Shown: positions 11,313 to 22,514 of the stretch, piece after piece
Numbering within the stretch: the first letter of the stretch is position 1
How the letters are laid out: each line of letters starts with the position of its first letter
Assembly: GCA_023101885.1 (NCBI GenBank)
Contig: JALPQD010000247.1
Coordinates: forward strand, 2,388,230-2,452,229
Source: Typhlomys cinereus
Taxonomy: Eukaryota; Chordata; Mammalia; Rodentia; Platacanthomyidae
Direction of reading: 5' to 3'
Length of the DNA stretch: 64,000 nt
Program-made: the position numbers and the translations under genes
Notes under the pieces: generated by a model
What the model saw: the letters and a program-made list of their open reading frames with translations, nothing else
What the model was told of the DNA's origin: nothing
Databases searched by the model: none

Positions 11313-11821
11313 TCTTTCCCTTCCCCTCCCCTCTCCTCTCCCCTCCCCTCCCCCTCCCCTTCCTCTCCCCCTCCCTTCTCCCCTCTCTTCCTCCCCTCCC
11401 TCCTCCTTCCCTTCCTCCCATCCCCTCCTTTTCCCCTCCCTTCCCTCCCCTCCCCTCCCCTCCCCTCTCTTCCCTTCCCTTCCTCCCAATTTCTCCCTCC
11501 CTTCTCCTTTCCTTCCTTTCTCCTTCCTCCTTTCTTTCCTCCTCCTTCCTCCTCCTCTCTCCTCCTCCCTCCCTCCTTCCCTCCCTCCCTCCCTTCCTTC
11601 CTTCCTTCCTTCCTTCTTTCTTCCTTCTTCCTTCCTTCTTCCTTCCTTCCTTCTTCCTTCCTTCCTTCCTCCTTTGTTCTTCCTTCTTTCTTCCTTTCTC
11701 TTTCTTTCTCTTTCTTTCTTTCTTTCTTTCTTCTTTCTTTCTTTCTTTCTTCTTCTTCTTCTTCTTCTTCTTCCTTCTTCTTCTTCTCTCTCTCTCTCTC
11801 TCTCTCTTTATTCTTTCTTTT
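11313..11821. repeat. 509-bp polypyrimidine tract
   Basis: Nearly pure C/T on the plus strand with only five purines (11420, 11488, 11489, 11676, 11810). It grades from C-rich (CCCCT)n through (CCTT)n and (CTTT)n to (CTT)n and finally (CT)n. Mirror-symmetric polypurine/polypyrimidine DNA of this size can adopt triplex (H-DNA) structures. The long open frames on both strands through it are low-complexity artefacts. Confidence 0.97.
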
Positions 11822-11829
11822 GCCTGCAG

Positions 11830-11832
11830 AGG

Positions 11833-11897
<65 letters not shown>

Positions 11898-12103
11898 AAG
11901 AGTGTACTTGACTGTGGGTGCCTATGGAGCTCAATAAAGAAAATTATCCTGGATTACTCTACCTCCTTATTACATTGCTCTTTAGATTTTCTCAGGTTCT
12001 ATCTTCCAGGGTCAGAATTACAGGCTACCAACTTTTACATGGGATCTGGGGATCCAAACTGAGAAACTTTTCCAAGTCATTCCAAGTCATTTTTCCAGCC
12101 CCT
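11830..12103 (-). mobile_element. type-2 B2-superfamily SINE with (GT)n tail
   Basis: Antisense copy. The (GT)n tail at 11833-11895 is followed by body motifs (TATCCTGGATTACTCTACCTCC) and ends in a degraded head (sense GGGGCTGGAAAAATGACTTGG) at about 12103. A short tandem TTCCAAGTCA repeat lies in the head. The neighbouring pyrimidine tract abuts the tail. Confidence 0.75.
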
Positions 12104-13105
12104 TTGGGAGTTTCTTAGATAACATTGTTCATAATTTATTATTTATTCTTAAAATGTTGTTTGACCTTGTATTTCTTTCTTCTCTTGAGTGATTAAGATT
12201 GGACAGAAAGGAAGAGATTACATAATGCTTTAATTTGAGCCAGTAAAGTTTTCTCAAAAGAGATAGAATTGAAGTGTGTGGGAGGGTCCCCAGTGGAGAA
12301 GAGGAGGATCTACTCCTAGAATTTAATAAAAGAAAGCCAAGATTAAAGTGGAGAGGAAAACAAGGATCATAGAGAGTAGTTTTGTCAGGTTGTAGAGAAG
12401 GCAGATGGAAAAAGAATAGCAAGTTTGAGCACTTATCCCTTCGCCTACAACTTCCATTTCTTCCTATAATTACCCAAATTAACCTCAATGAAAGACAATT
12501 TCCCAGTTTCTAGAAACTTTTGGTATTCTTTTAGATAATGATGAATTCTGAAGGATGGATCATTCTACTATGAATAGAAAGTCACTAAAAGAAGCATTGC
12601 TCACAGGATGATCTATGGAGTTTGTCAGTTCTCAATGTGCATTATTTTTCTTCAGTTTTAGACCCCTTTACACTGGTCCCATATTCACAGAAATAATCAT
12701 GACCATGAGTCCCCCTGAACATATGGTGGTCTACTCATACACACGTGCGGTATGGGATACTGCAACTCCACATGGGGCCTCATTCCATTTTCCTATGATG
12801 GGTGGAATGCTTGTGCTTGGGTTATGATGAGCCATTTGTCTCCCAAATGGCATTTTTAATGATTCAATCACATCTCCAATCATCACTTCCTCTAAACACA
12901 TTAGTGGGAAATGATGTAAAAAATAATTAAGCATAACTATCTGCTACATTAGAAATTAATGATATTTATGTTTTATACATTAGAGATATGTTGAAGAAAA
13001 TTATTATTTTCACAACTAATTGCCATAGAAAGTTCTCTGTAATGTGGAAACAGAATTCCTCCTAGTAAGAGAAATGTTTGTTAAATCAATGAGTAAAAGG
13101 TCAAG
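12104..13105. other. unique sequence, nothing recognised
   Basis: No repeat landmarks and no convincing coding frame. Confidence 0.45.
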
Positions 13106-13500
13106 GAGGTCTAGAGTGATGGCTTAGTAGCTTAAACATTTGCCACACAACCAAAAGGACTGGGAGTTCAAGATCCCTAGCTACTATATAAAATGCCAGG
13201 TGACTAAGCCCACCTGTAATCTATTCCCAGAAGGCAGGGCCTAGGAATCTTTATAACAAGATGGTTAGCTAGACTAGTACTACTGTCATGCTCTGGATTT
13301 GATTAGAGATCCGGGTTTAATTAAAACAATAAAGTGGAAAAGTGGTCGAGGATGATTCCTGCTGTCACCTTTGGGATTTCACATGTACATTTACCCATGT
13401 ATTAATTTACCTTCACACACACACAAATACACATGCCCATCTATGTGCAAAAATAATGTGCATGCACATATACACAGATCCATCTACCTCCATGCACAAA
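13106..13500 (+). mobile_element. B4/RSINE-type SINE
   Basis: The tRNA-like head at about 13112 (TAGAGTGATGGCTTAGTAG) is followed by ATGCCAGG, a B1-like middle (CACCTGTAATCTATTCCCAG at about 13211-13230), and the B4 signature AATAAAGTGGAAAAG at about 13329. It ends in a CA-rich tail. The order tRNA head, B1-like middle and B4 tail is diagnostic of rodent B4-class SINEs. The copy is old, with many substitutions. Confidence 0.75.
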
Positions 13501-13520
13501 AAGATTAAAAGGCAGAGGAA

Positions 13521-13729
13521 GGGCTGGAGAGGTGGCTTAGGGGTTAAGCCTCTGCCTTGCACGCAGAAGGTCCTGAGTTCGGATCCCAGATCCCACATAT
13601 AGATGCCAGGCAGAAGCGGGGTCGGCCTGCGTTTCTGGTCCTGGTAGGGCGGAGCCTGTGAATCCTGGGGCAGAGTAAACCAGGAGGAGGTGGAGGCGGT
13701 CCATGGTGGTTCCCGAATTTGCCCGTGGT

Positions 13730-13770
<41 letters not shown>

Positions 13771-13838
13771 GCACGCACGCACGCACACACACATATATAC
13801 ACATACACACACACACGCACAATTGAATAAATAAAAAA
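13521..13838 (+). mobile_element. young B2-superfamily SINE (type 1) with perfect TSD
   Basis: Sense, full-length copy. The head is GGGCTGGAGAGGTGGCTTAG, with B box GAGTTCGGATCC at about 13574-13585. The CpG-containing body is followed by (CA)n with (CGCA)n and the tail AATTGAATAAATAA. The flanking duplication AAAAGGCAGAGGAAG is exact at about 13507-13521 and 13837-13851 (one base ambiguous at the head). It sits directly after the B4 element. Confidence 0.92.
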
Positions 13839-13851
13839 AGGCAGAGGAAGA

Positions 13852-15595
13852 CTTTAAATTGAAAAGTGGGGTACTTAGAAAAATAGAGAAGGCAGAGTTA
13901 GAGGGTCAATGCATGTAGCATCACTTGGCTTTGGATGAAGTTCACTTGCACACAAGATATAAATTATAAAGAATATTCTATAAGGTTGGTGAAAATAGAC
14001 AATATTTTGTAGGTTTAGTGAACCAACAACCCTTTAAAAATAACTAACTACAGAAAAAGATTTAGTAAATTACTTGATATTTAATAGAATGTCAGGAAAT
14101 ACAACTTTGGGGTACACTAAAATGCGAAGACAATAGGGCAGTGGGGAATATTGGTAAGTATAGATTTCCTTTGAAATAAATATACATCATTAGGTCTGTG
14201 TTGGAGTTGTTACAGTTTAAAAATGGTAGAAGATTCAATTTTGTGCTATAAAGAATAAATTTTAAATATATAAGAATTAGAGAAATAGAACACATATTTA
14301 AAATTGAAGTTATAAATAGAGAGAAAACAGAAAGAAAATAATCCATTTAATGATTGTATGATTTTCTGAGGAAAACCAGAAGTCAAGAATGTAATAGAAG
14401 AAAGATCTTCAGAAAGTGATTTTTCATTAGGTGAGATTTTAATAGCAAGACATAGGAACAGGAATCTTCTTACATTCTCAGAATCAATACACATGACTGA
14501 TACTTAGATTTAAAATTGGAATAAAATATTTTAATTATAAATAAAAAATATCTACAATATTCTTTTATTTGATTCACAGAAAATCCACAAAGAAAAAAGT
14601 GTCTGATTAACACTTTAGTTTTTCCTTTGTGATACTGAATTAGAATAGAAGAGCAATAGTTTTATGAAAGAAACAATGAGACATCCTAGCTCATGTGCAA
14701 AATAAGAAAATACTTTAAAATGCATGTTTTTAAATAAATATGACAATTTTATTTTTATATTGAAAGAGAGTCACAGAAAGTTTCAATTGGTGAAAAGTCC
14801 CATAAGTCAATAATTGAGATGACATGTAAAAAAGCATACAGATTTCTTCTGTCATTCAAAATCTATCCTGGAGGGATAATTTTTTATGTTGTGATTTATT
14901 GTACTAATATATTGCAACACTGATGTTTTTAGACAAATGTTGTAAACAAATTAAAAGCCTGACATCTCAGAAATTACCAAATGTCAGACTATCCTTCATT
15001 CATTATGTTAATACATAGGAAGAGTTTCAAAGAATTGAGAAAAGAGTTATAATTCAACATTAAGTGAGAAAACATAGTAATAGTTTGTATTGAATGACAT
15101 TTATTATGTAAAACACATAGGAAAATAGTTTGGAAGGTAAGCTAAAGTTAAATGTGGGCTCCTTTTTCATGGGGAATTAGCACTGAAAAATTTTCTAGAC
15201 AAATCTTTGAAGGTAAGGATGGAGAAGACAGAAAAATCAGTGTTTTATAACTTAAAGACCTTAGAAATTTGCCTATACTATGACTTACAATCATGAGGCT
15301 ATTTCTAGAACTCCTCAAATAATATTTGATGCTTTAAATAATAGCTACTGAGTGCCACTCGCAATGGTCTTAATGTATATAGCAAAGACCCTAGAAACTG
15401 TATGTCAGGTCCTCTGAGAACTGGTGTAATAGCTTTTATAATCACCTAAATTTGCCTTTTTATAAGAGGGTTACTCAATAAACCTGGGTTTTGCTGGAAT
15501 AAACAATATTCTGTCCCCTAAACGAGAATACGCAAACATTTTTTTTTCAGAAGAACTTCAATGCAAACAAAGTACTGTGAGGCTGATGGGCTCAG
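13852..15595. other. AT-rich unique sequence
   Basis: Markedly AT-rich, with no repeat heads or tails that I can name. Long runs without G/C clusters. No coding frame of note. Confidence 0.45.
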
Positions 15596-15599
15596 TTAT

Positions 15600-15765
15600 T
15601 ATACATGATTTCAAAACCTAAAGACTGGATGTTTTCAGGCAAGTCAATTAACCTTGTTGAAAAATCCCTATTGTCATAAAAGTGTTCTAAGAATTCAATG
15701 ACAAGATACATAGAGAGTGTCTGGCACATTGCCTGGAGCATAGAGCCAATTAAAATTATTGATTA
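15600..15765 (+). repeat. MIR fossil, sense
   Basis: Shows the MIR order: AAGTCAATTAACCTTGTTG, a gap, AGAATTCAATGACAAGATACATA, then GTCTGGCACATTGCCTGGAG near 15720, the hallmark 3' segment. Confidence 0.65.
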
Positions 15766-15944
15766 TCTTGTCCCCTCACAGTTTTCAATACCTGAATACC
15801 TGAGTTGATGATCCTTCCAAACACTCTGACCCTGATCTTGTAACCTGAAATGAGGACTTCTCTGTGCTTCATTTCCAGACACAATGGGACCACTTTCATT
15901 TGCCCTGGAGCTTGTTCCAAGTGTTCTGTGATTACACGTTCATT

Positions 15945-16815
15945 TTTATTAAGAATTTTTCTTTTATATGAACAAAGTGTGTTATTTTCCACTCCACCCT
16001 CCCCTGTCTTCACCAATCCATCCCTCTCCTTTCCACCCTCATGCCTGTTTGCTTATGTGGGCGCAGGGCTCTTTTTGGGTGGTCTAGTCTGTAGTGGGGG
16101 ATCAGGTCTCTGTTGCAGTATAAGAGGACCTTCAATGAGTAAATGCACAGGTAGAGAATCTCCCCTACATCTGTCTAGTACTTACCCCTATGATTTCCAC
16201 TGCATGTAGTTGTTTCTCCTGAGATCCTCACTGGTCCATAGTAGAATACAACCTTATGATTCTCTGAATTTCTTCGGTGTTAGTTATGAGAGCTCCATTT
16301 TCATCTCTAATTTTGTTAATTTAGGTTTTCTTTTGGTTTTGGTTAATTTGGTTAAGGGTTTATGTATCCTATTTATTTCCTTAAAGAATCAGCTCTTTGA
16401 TTGATTCTTTGTGTTGTTTTCCGTTGTCTCAATCCCTACCCATCTACTGCTTTTGGAACTCATTTGTTATTATTTCTCTAATGCTTTATCTGCATTGTTA
16501 TTTATGTGTGATGTTTTCATAGTTTTGATGTAGGCATTGAGTGCTATAAACTTTCCTCTTAGGACCACTTCATTGTATCACCAAGATTTTGATATGTTCA
16601 TTATCATTAAGTTCTAGGAATTTGTGGATTTCTGTTTTGACTTCTGTCTGGACCCAGTCTCATTCAGTAGCATGTTATTTAATTTTCAAGAATTTGTGTA
16701 CTTTCTGTTGTTTGCCTTCTTATGGATGTCTGGCTTTATTCCATGGTGATCAGATAAAGTACAGGATGTAATTTCAATTTTCCTGTGTATATGTCAGCTT
16801 ACTTTGTGGCTTTGT
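15945..16815 (-). mobile_element. L1 with large internal deletion, antisense
   Basis: From 15945 to about 16246 this is the reverse of an L1 3' end. Read on the minus strand it shares GGATCTCAGG and ACTACATGCAGTGG with the 3' end at 33900-34190, and its A-rich tail is at 15945. From about 16247 to 16815 it is the reverse of ORF2 from the endonuclease end up to just before the reverse transcriptase (TAATTTTGTTAATTTAGG, ATTGAGTGCTATAAAC). The whole RT and C-terminal part is missing between the two blocks. Confidence 0.75.
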
Positions 16816-18224
16816 ATGTATACAGAAGAATGCCAACTTTCTCAAATAGTTCCCTGCATTTTATTCGCCTTCCCAGGAACTAGTCACAGCCATCATGGAC
16901 TGTGTTTTCCCCATCAAGCAGACAATCTCTTGCTGGTTCATGCTGAGATTAATTCAACTACTAATTCTCTGTAAATGTGCCCAGAGCATGAACCTTCAAC
17001 CATCAAGCTGACACCAGCATGTATGACACTGTACCCCTTGTTAACTTCACACAAAAACTTACCACTTTTAAACTGTAATCTTTGATCCTTGTTCCCACAG
17101 GTGCTAAATTTCCTTATAAATAAATGTATTTAATTGTATTAATTCTAAAAGTCCAAAATCAAGTTTTTATAATCCAATTTTTTAAATTTATCTTATAAAC
17201 ACAATTAGTTTTATGAATTCTAAAAGTATGAAATCAAAAGTTTTTATAATCCAATTATAATTTCATTATTTCACTAAAATTTCAGTCATTTAAATGTTGG
17301 AACTGAAAGTCTCTTTTAAAAAACATTCAAAATCTCTTAACCATGCAATCCTGTCAAATCAAATCAACTTAAATACTTGCACATAGAATAAATAGTAAAA
17401 TGGAAGCATTGGATCAGAACAAGAAGACATCAAATTAAGACTGAAGTCCAGCAAGTCAGGTACCACATCCTGTAGTTCAATGTCCATCTTTTGTTGCTCA
17501 TTGTCTAGTCACAATGGCCCAAATATTCTGAGCAATCCCAGTCCCTTTTCACAGCTCAAAGTTGCACAAGCAGTGTTTCTCTGAACCAGGTTCAATCTCT
17601 ACTTACAGGCAACCTCAGCATACATCCTGTGGTCCTGGCATCTCCAACAACACTCTTCTAAAGCTATTAATTCTCTTCTGAAGCTATTAATTTCACCTTC
17701 CATTGCAGTTACTCCAAATATGCTACTTGGGGACAAGTGTCAGCTCTCCTCCATGAACCCCTCAATCTTGAATCAAAACCAGTACCATCTAGTTAATGGT
17801 GACAAAGTATACATTGAGGTTAAAACACAGATTGGTCCATTTGAACCCCGGCTATACCAATTTTTGCTTAATGATCCTGGAAAAGCCCTTTCTAGGCAGT
17901 CGAAATGTTTGAAGGGCAAGAGATAGCTTCAAAATAGGTTTTTGGTCTTTGAAGCAATCTAGGTTTTCAAACCACAGAATCTCTATAAGATGTATTCATT
18001 TCTTCCATTGTTTCAGTAAAAATCACTAGGTTTTTCTTCACTGATGTTAATTTCTTCAGCAGCAGGAGCAGTTCTTTGCTCTTTCCTTATCAAAGCTTCA
18101 AGGCTGTCAACACGGGTCTCCTCTACCAAATAGACCAGTCATTGACTTTAACTTCATCTTCACCAAAGTTTTTGTTTCCTTCATCACAAACTGTGACCTA
18201 ACAACTCTCTCACTACCTCTATTT

Positions 18225-18280
18225 TTATTTTTTTATCTGCATGCATTTGTGTGTGTGTGTGTGTGTGTGCGCGCGCGCGC

Positions 18281-18322
<42 letters not shown>

Positions 18323-18568
18323 TCATGTGTGTTAGAAGGCAGTTATGTATCCCTGTGGAGGACCAACAGTGACTTAAAAAATCATTCTAGATTGCTTCTA
18401 CCTCCTTTTTACTTTGCTCTGGGATCTTCCAGACTATGCCTACAAGAATCAGAAGTGCAAGTTACCATCATTTCTGCCTGAAATTTTTACGTGAGACCTG
18501 AGTTCTGAACTCAGGTCTTTTTGCTTGTAGACAGAGTCTTAACTCCTGAGCCATCTCTCTAGCCCTCT
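18225..18568 (-). mobile_element. type-2 SINE nested in the MaLR internal region
   Basis: The antisense head (sense GGGCTAGAGAGATGGCTCAGG) is at 18568, and the body has TCATTCTAGATTGCTTCTACC and a GAACTCAGGTC B-box complement. The tail is the long (GT)n/(GC)n run at 18248-18321. The MaLR internal sequence continues on both sides. Confidence 0.8.
18248..18321. repeat. (GT)n(GC)n(GT)n microsatellite
   Basis: About 74 bp of near-perfect alternating purine/pyrimidine including a (GC)6-7 core, the SINE tail. Potential Z-DNA former by sequence. Confidence 0.95.
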
Positions 18569-19125
18569 CAGCCCCTCTCTTCTTCAAATGGGCCACTAAA
18601 CTCTGCATAACAGTAGTTGTAATCCTAAATCCCCAAATCTTCAAATACCTCAAAGTTTCTTCAACAAAACTGTCCAAAATCCATAAGAGTCATAAAACCA
18701 GATTTATCAACAACACCCCACTTCTCAGGTACCACTGGCAGTTTGCCTCCATTTTTGCTGATAAAATCATGACAAACAGTTTAAGGGATCAAGCAGTTTA
18801 TTCTTGTCTTATGGTAGTCTAGTTAAAGTTCTTGTCCCACACCAACACCAAGGGTCCAGGAAACTGGTTATACCATACATTCCTCACTTGCCAGATCAGT
18901 CTGACCAAGTATACAGAAGAATATCAACTTTCTCAAACAATTCCCTCCATGTTATTCACCTTTCCAAGGACTAAACCCACCCACCATGCACTGTGTCTTC
19001 CCCATCAAGCAATCTCTTGTAGATTCACTCTTGGTTTAAATCAACTACTAATTCTCTACAAATGTGTCTAGAACTTGAATACTCAATTGTCAAGTTGACA
19101 CCCATATCTAACCGTGTATGACACA

Positions 19126-19601
19126 GGTGTATTTTTTTTTTGCGGAAGACATGTTTTCTGATTTTTGTTGTATTTGTTTTATGATGTGACTTGGGCATCT
19201 TGTATTGTCTTTGGTTTTATTTTGGTTTGTGTTTCTGACTCTTTTGAGTTACATAGAGTTGTCAGACTCAGAAAGTTGTTGCAACAGCTTCCCTGAATGT
19301 GGATAGGATGGTATTTAAGGATCAGTTCAGGGTTGCTTGAATATGATTGTTGTAGTGCCCTAGGAGCATAAAAGCCCAGTTGTAATTTGGGGTTAAAGAG
19401 TTTATGGTCTATTTTTAGCTGAAGGATTTAAGATTTGGTGTAAGTTTTGGTAGATCAGATTTAGCTTAAATACAAGAACAGCTTTAAGAGGAGAGAATAG
19501 GGTGGGTATAATAAATACAATAGAGTGGTGAAAATTGAGTGGGAGATTGCAGCTTTTAGGAATTATTAGGGTCTTATAATGTTTAGAATTCTTAGGCGGG
19601 A
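19126..19601. other. unassigned sequence
   Basis: GT-rich text without a recognised family. A short T-run at about 19132-19140. No coding frame. Confidence 0.4.
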
Positions 19602-19703
19602 GAGACTGTCATGGTTTGAAGTGCGAGTTGTCCCCCTCAAGTGCATGTCTATGAATCTTTAGTTTTTTGGAACAGTCATGTCACTTTTAAGAGATGGAGC
19701 CTT

Positions 19704-21315
19704 CATACAGCCACTCTGGTGAGCCGTCTGGAGATTCTTAAAGAAATTAAAGATTGAAATGCCATATGACCCTGCGATTCCACTTTTGGGAATAACCCCC
19801 CAAACAGCAAAAATTCACCATGATAGCACAAGCATGACCATGTTCATAGCAGCACTGTTTACAATAGCAAGTCATGAAATCAACCTAAATGTCCAACAGT
19901 TGATGAGTGGATAAGGAAAAGGTGGTATATCTATACAATGGAGTACTACTCAGCCATCAAAAATTATGAATTAATGGAATTTGCCCAGAAGTGGATGAAA
20001 TTAGAAACAATTTTACTGAGTGAAGTATCCCAGACACAGAAAATTAAGCACGTATGTACTCCCTAATAGGAGGCTCCTAGTACCAAACCCACTTAGAGAC
20101 ACTCAAAGATAAATCTCGGTAATAACTACAGTAATTGCTAAGATTATGAACAGGAGGGATGGGGAAGGAGGGACACACCAGTTACAAGGAGAGAGGGGAC
20201 CATGTTACAGCAGAAAAAATAGGCTACCATCAAGAACTGCAAGTAAGTAATGAGACATCTGGTTAAGTTCACAGACTTTCCTTCCTAATCATTTACAACT
20301 GATGGGGTATGATCTTACCAGCAGATAGAAAGTAACCATTTTGCAGATGGGTGATTGACCTCTCTCTCACTGCGGTTTCCTACTTTTATTACATCTACCT
20401 TTGAATATACTCTTATAACAAGATTCAAATTTAATAGGTTTTTATCTCTAGCCAGGGGGTGATATCTAATACCTATCAGGATGGAGTGAAGGGCATTGCA
20501 GGAGTAGCAAAACCGAAAAAAAATAAATCAACAAACCATAATCCAGAACATCAGAGACTCTATATCAACCACCTGGAACTAGGCCAGCCTAATCTCTCCC
20601 CATCCTGAAGCTCAGGGAAATTTGCGGAAGAGGGGGCGGTAAGAGTGTAAGAGCAAAAGGATGGGAGGAGTAATGATGCAAGATACTCCACACAAGTTAG
20701 GGCCGAAGCAATCACATTTGGACTTTGCATGCCCTGCACAATATCCAACATACTATTGACCCCACAAAGTCTAGTGTTTGCTCAAGGCACTAGGATCCTT
20801 GGAGGCAAGGGATTGACAGCCACAGTAGTGTTCCCATGCTTAAAGGGAACACAGGAAACGGTTCTGGGAAATGCCACAGGGTCCTTGCACCTCATCGGAG
20901 AGGAGGACTCAGAGGAGAGTTTGGCATGCTCATTAAAAGATGCTCCGGGGATGGGAGGGGGAAGCACTGGGGGATGGGGAGGAAAGGGGAGGGGAGGGAG
21001 GTACAGGGGGTTGGGGGGTGGAGGGAGGGAAGGGACTGGTGTACCTGTTAAGTTTGTATGAGTGGAAATAAAAAGAAATAAAAAAAATAAATAAAAGATG
21101 CTCAGGGGATGGGAGGAGGAGGCACTGGGGGATGGGGAGAGAAGGGGGAGGGGAGGGGGGCACAGGGGGATATGGGGTTGCAGGGAGGGGAGACCAGTGT
21201 ACCTGTTAAGTTTGTATGAGTGGAAATAAAAAACAGAAAAAAAGAAAAAAAATCATATAAAAAATAAATAAATAAAATAAAAATAAAAAAATAAAAATAA
21301 AAATAATTTAAAAAA
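19704..21315 (+). mobile_element. young 5'-truncated L1 with exact TSD
   Basis: Starts inside ORF2 C-terminus (CATACAGCCACTCTGGTGAG; then the conserved ATAGCAGCACTGTTTACAATAG and GGAGTACTACTCAGCCAT), followed by a 3' UTR with a G-rich purine tract and an A/T-rich tail. The duplication AAGAGATGGAGCCTT is exact at 19689-19703 and 21316-21330 and falls inside a known LTR, so both boundaries are certain. The 3' end is present twice in tandem (see separate entry). No complete ORF. Confidence 0.93.
20935..21250 (+). repeat. tandem duplication of the L1 3' terminus (158-bp period)
   Basis: AAAAGATGCTC begins at 20935 and again at 21093. Each unit runs through a G-rich purine tract (runs of 3-6 G) and the shared stretch GTACCTGTTAAGTTTGTATG to GGAAATAAA, then an A-rich tail. 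Units differ by scattered substitutions and short indels. The G-runs meet the simple four-run criterion for G-quadruplex potential, a feature known for L1 3' UTRs. Confidence 0.9.
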
Positions 21316-21617
21316 AAGAGATGGAGCCTTGCTGGAGAAAAGTAGTCACAGGGGTGGGCCTTGAGGCTGATTAGCTCCACCCTACTTCTGGAAGAGGGGT
21401 CTGCTCTTGTAGCTGCAAGTTTTGCAGCTCACAGTCTCCTTGATGGATGTTACATAGGTCATCTCAAGCTTGTGCTAACCAACCATGCTTTTCTCACCAT
21501 AATGGACTATATCTCCTCTCTGGAACCATAAGCTGAATAAATCTCTCCTTTCTCCCTTAAGTTGTTTGAGCCTCGGTGGTGTTTCACAAAAGTGCAAAGA
21601 ATAACTAATATAGTGAC

Positions 21618-22510
21618 TTTCACTTGAGAATAAGTGAAAAAAATCAAATGAGTTCTTCATCTTTTGGTTGGGTGATAGAGCTGTCCTGTGTTGAATGGTG
21701 AAAAGCTCATCAGGGTCCTCAGTTGTATAAGGCTAGTCCAAAGTCTTTAGATTCTGTGACTTCTAGTTGATTCATGGATTTATTGTGAAAATTGGGGTGG
21801 TAGGAGAGGTGGTAGTGCTGGAGGTAGTGGTGGTGTGGGAAAAAGCTACTAAGTCGTGGGTGGAGCACGGGGGTCTTGCTTGGTGTGCACAACCACAAGG
21901 CTAGTTACTGCCAGGCTGGGCAGGGCACAGAGGAACTGCATATTCTAATAGAACAGTGTCCTGTCCATCCTCTTGGTAGTAATTCTCAGGGTTTCCTGCC
22001 TACTTGCAGATCTGTTTCTGCTTTCCTTTTTTTCTTCGCAATGACACTACTCACAGTGATGCTGGAAGCTACTGTGGAGACTCCAGCAAGGATGGCTCAA
22101 GCAAAAGGCAGACAATGGATACTTGACAGAGAAATGGAAGTAACTCTGGTGCCAGCCTGACTTGTAGGCATTCTTTCCATACTCCCTTGCATTAAGTCAT
22201 GCAGGTTCTACACTTGCTATGAAGAATATGTGCACACTAACAATTTTCAGCTTCATGGATAAACCTCAGGGGAAGGCAAGAAATAAGGATGGAACAGAGT
22301 CATATTTGGCTTTGAACTATTCCTCTACTGAACTTCTTCCTCATTTTCTTACTGCCGCACACAGAACATTATGAATACGACAAGCTTCTGCCATTATGGC
22401 CTCTTTTTTAGAGCCAGTAACTCATATTTTCACTGCCCAGTCTGCTCCATTCCCTGCCTCCCTTTAATAACTAGTTAGCTAGATTACCTTCTCACTCAAT
22501 TATGTTTGCA
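21618..22510. other. unique sequence, nothing recognised
   Basis: No repeat landmarks. A 94-codon open frame on the plus strand at 21876-22160 has no recognisable domain. Confidence 0.4.
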
Positions 22511-22514
22511 AATG

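Larger units (their letters stand above)
16816..19125 (-). mobile_element. MaLR provirus remnant: LTR, internal region, LTR
   Basis: A partial LTR at 16816-17035 and a fuller LTR at 18735-19125 share extended text (ACAGAAGAATRYCAACTTTCTCAA, CCATCAAGC, CAACTACTAATTCTCT). The sequence between them, 17036-18734, is non-coding and ends with the typical CTTCTCAGGTACCACTG junction just before the second LTR. This is the layout of a non-autonomous ERVL-MaLR element in antisense. The left LTR is cut by the L1 at 15945-16815. A type-2 SINE sits inside the internal region. No gag or pol frame is present. Confidence 0.7.
19607..21612 (+). mobile_element. MaLR-type solo LTR split by an L1
   Basis: LTR halves at 19607-19703 (TGTCATGGTTTGAAGTGCGAG onward) and about 21316-21612 (GGAGCCTTGCTGG, then AATAAATCTCTCC, ending AACTAATATA). 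Flanking GAGAC (19602-19606) and GTGAC (21613-21617) are probably a mutated 5-bp ERVL target duplication. Without the L1 it would be about 390 bp, the same size as its sister copies. Confidence 0.8.

Noticed and set aside
11281..11937. Open frames of over 210 codons on both strands
   Set aside because: They run through the pyrimidine tract and (GT)n run; the products are low-complexity (P/S/L/F or K/E/R/G) and mirror the simple repeats.
13544..13822. Pair of ~90-codon minus-strand frames ending in a conserved text (similar to 5807-6022, 32506-32688, 59416-59650)
   Set aside because: The recurring peptide is the translated antisense of the type-1 SINE; repetition reflects the transposon, not a gene family.
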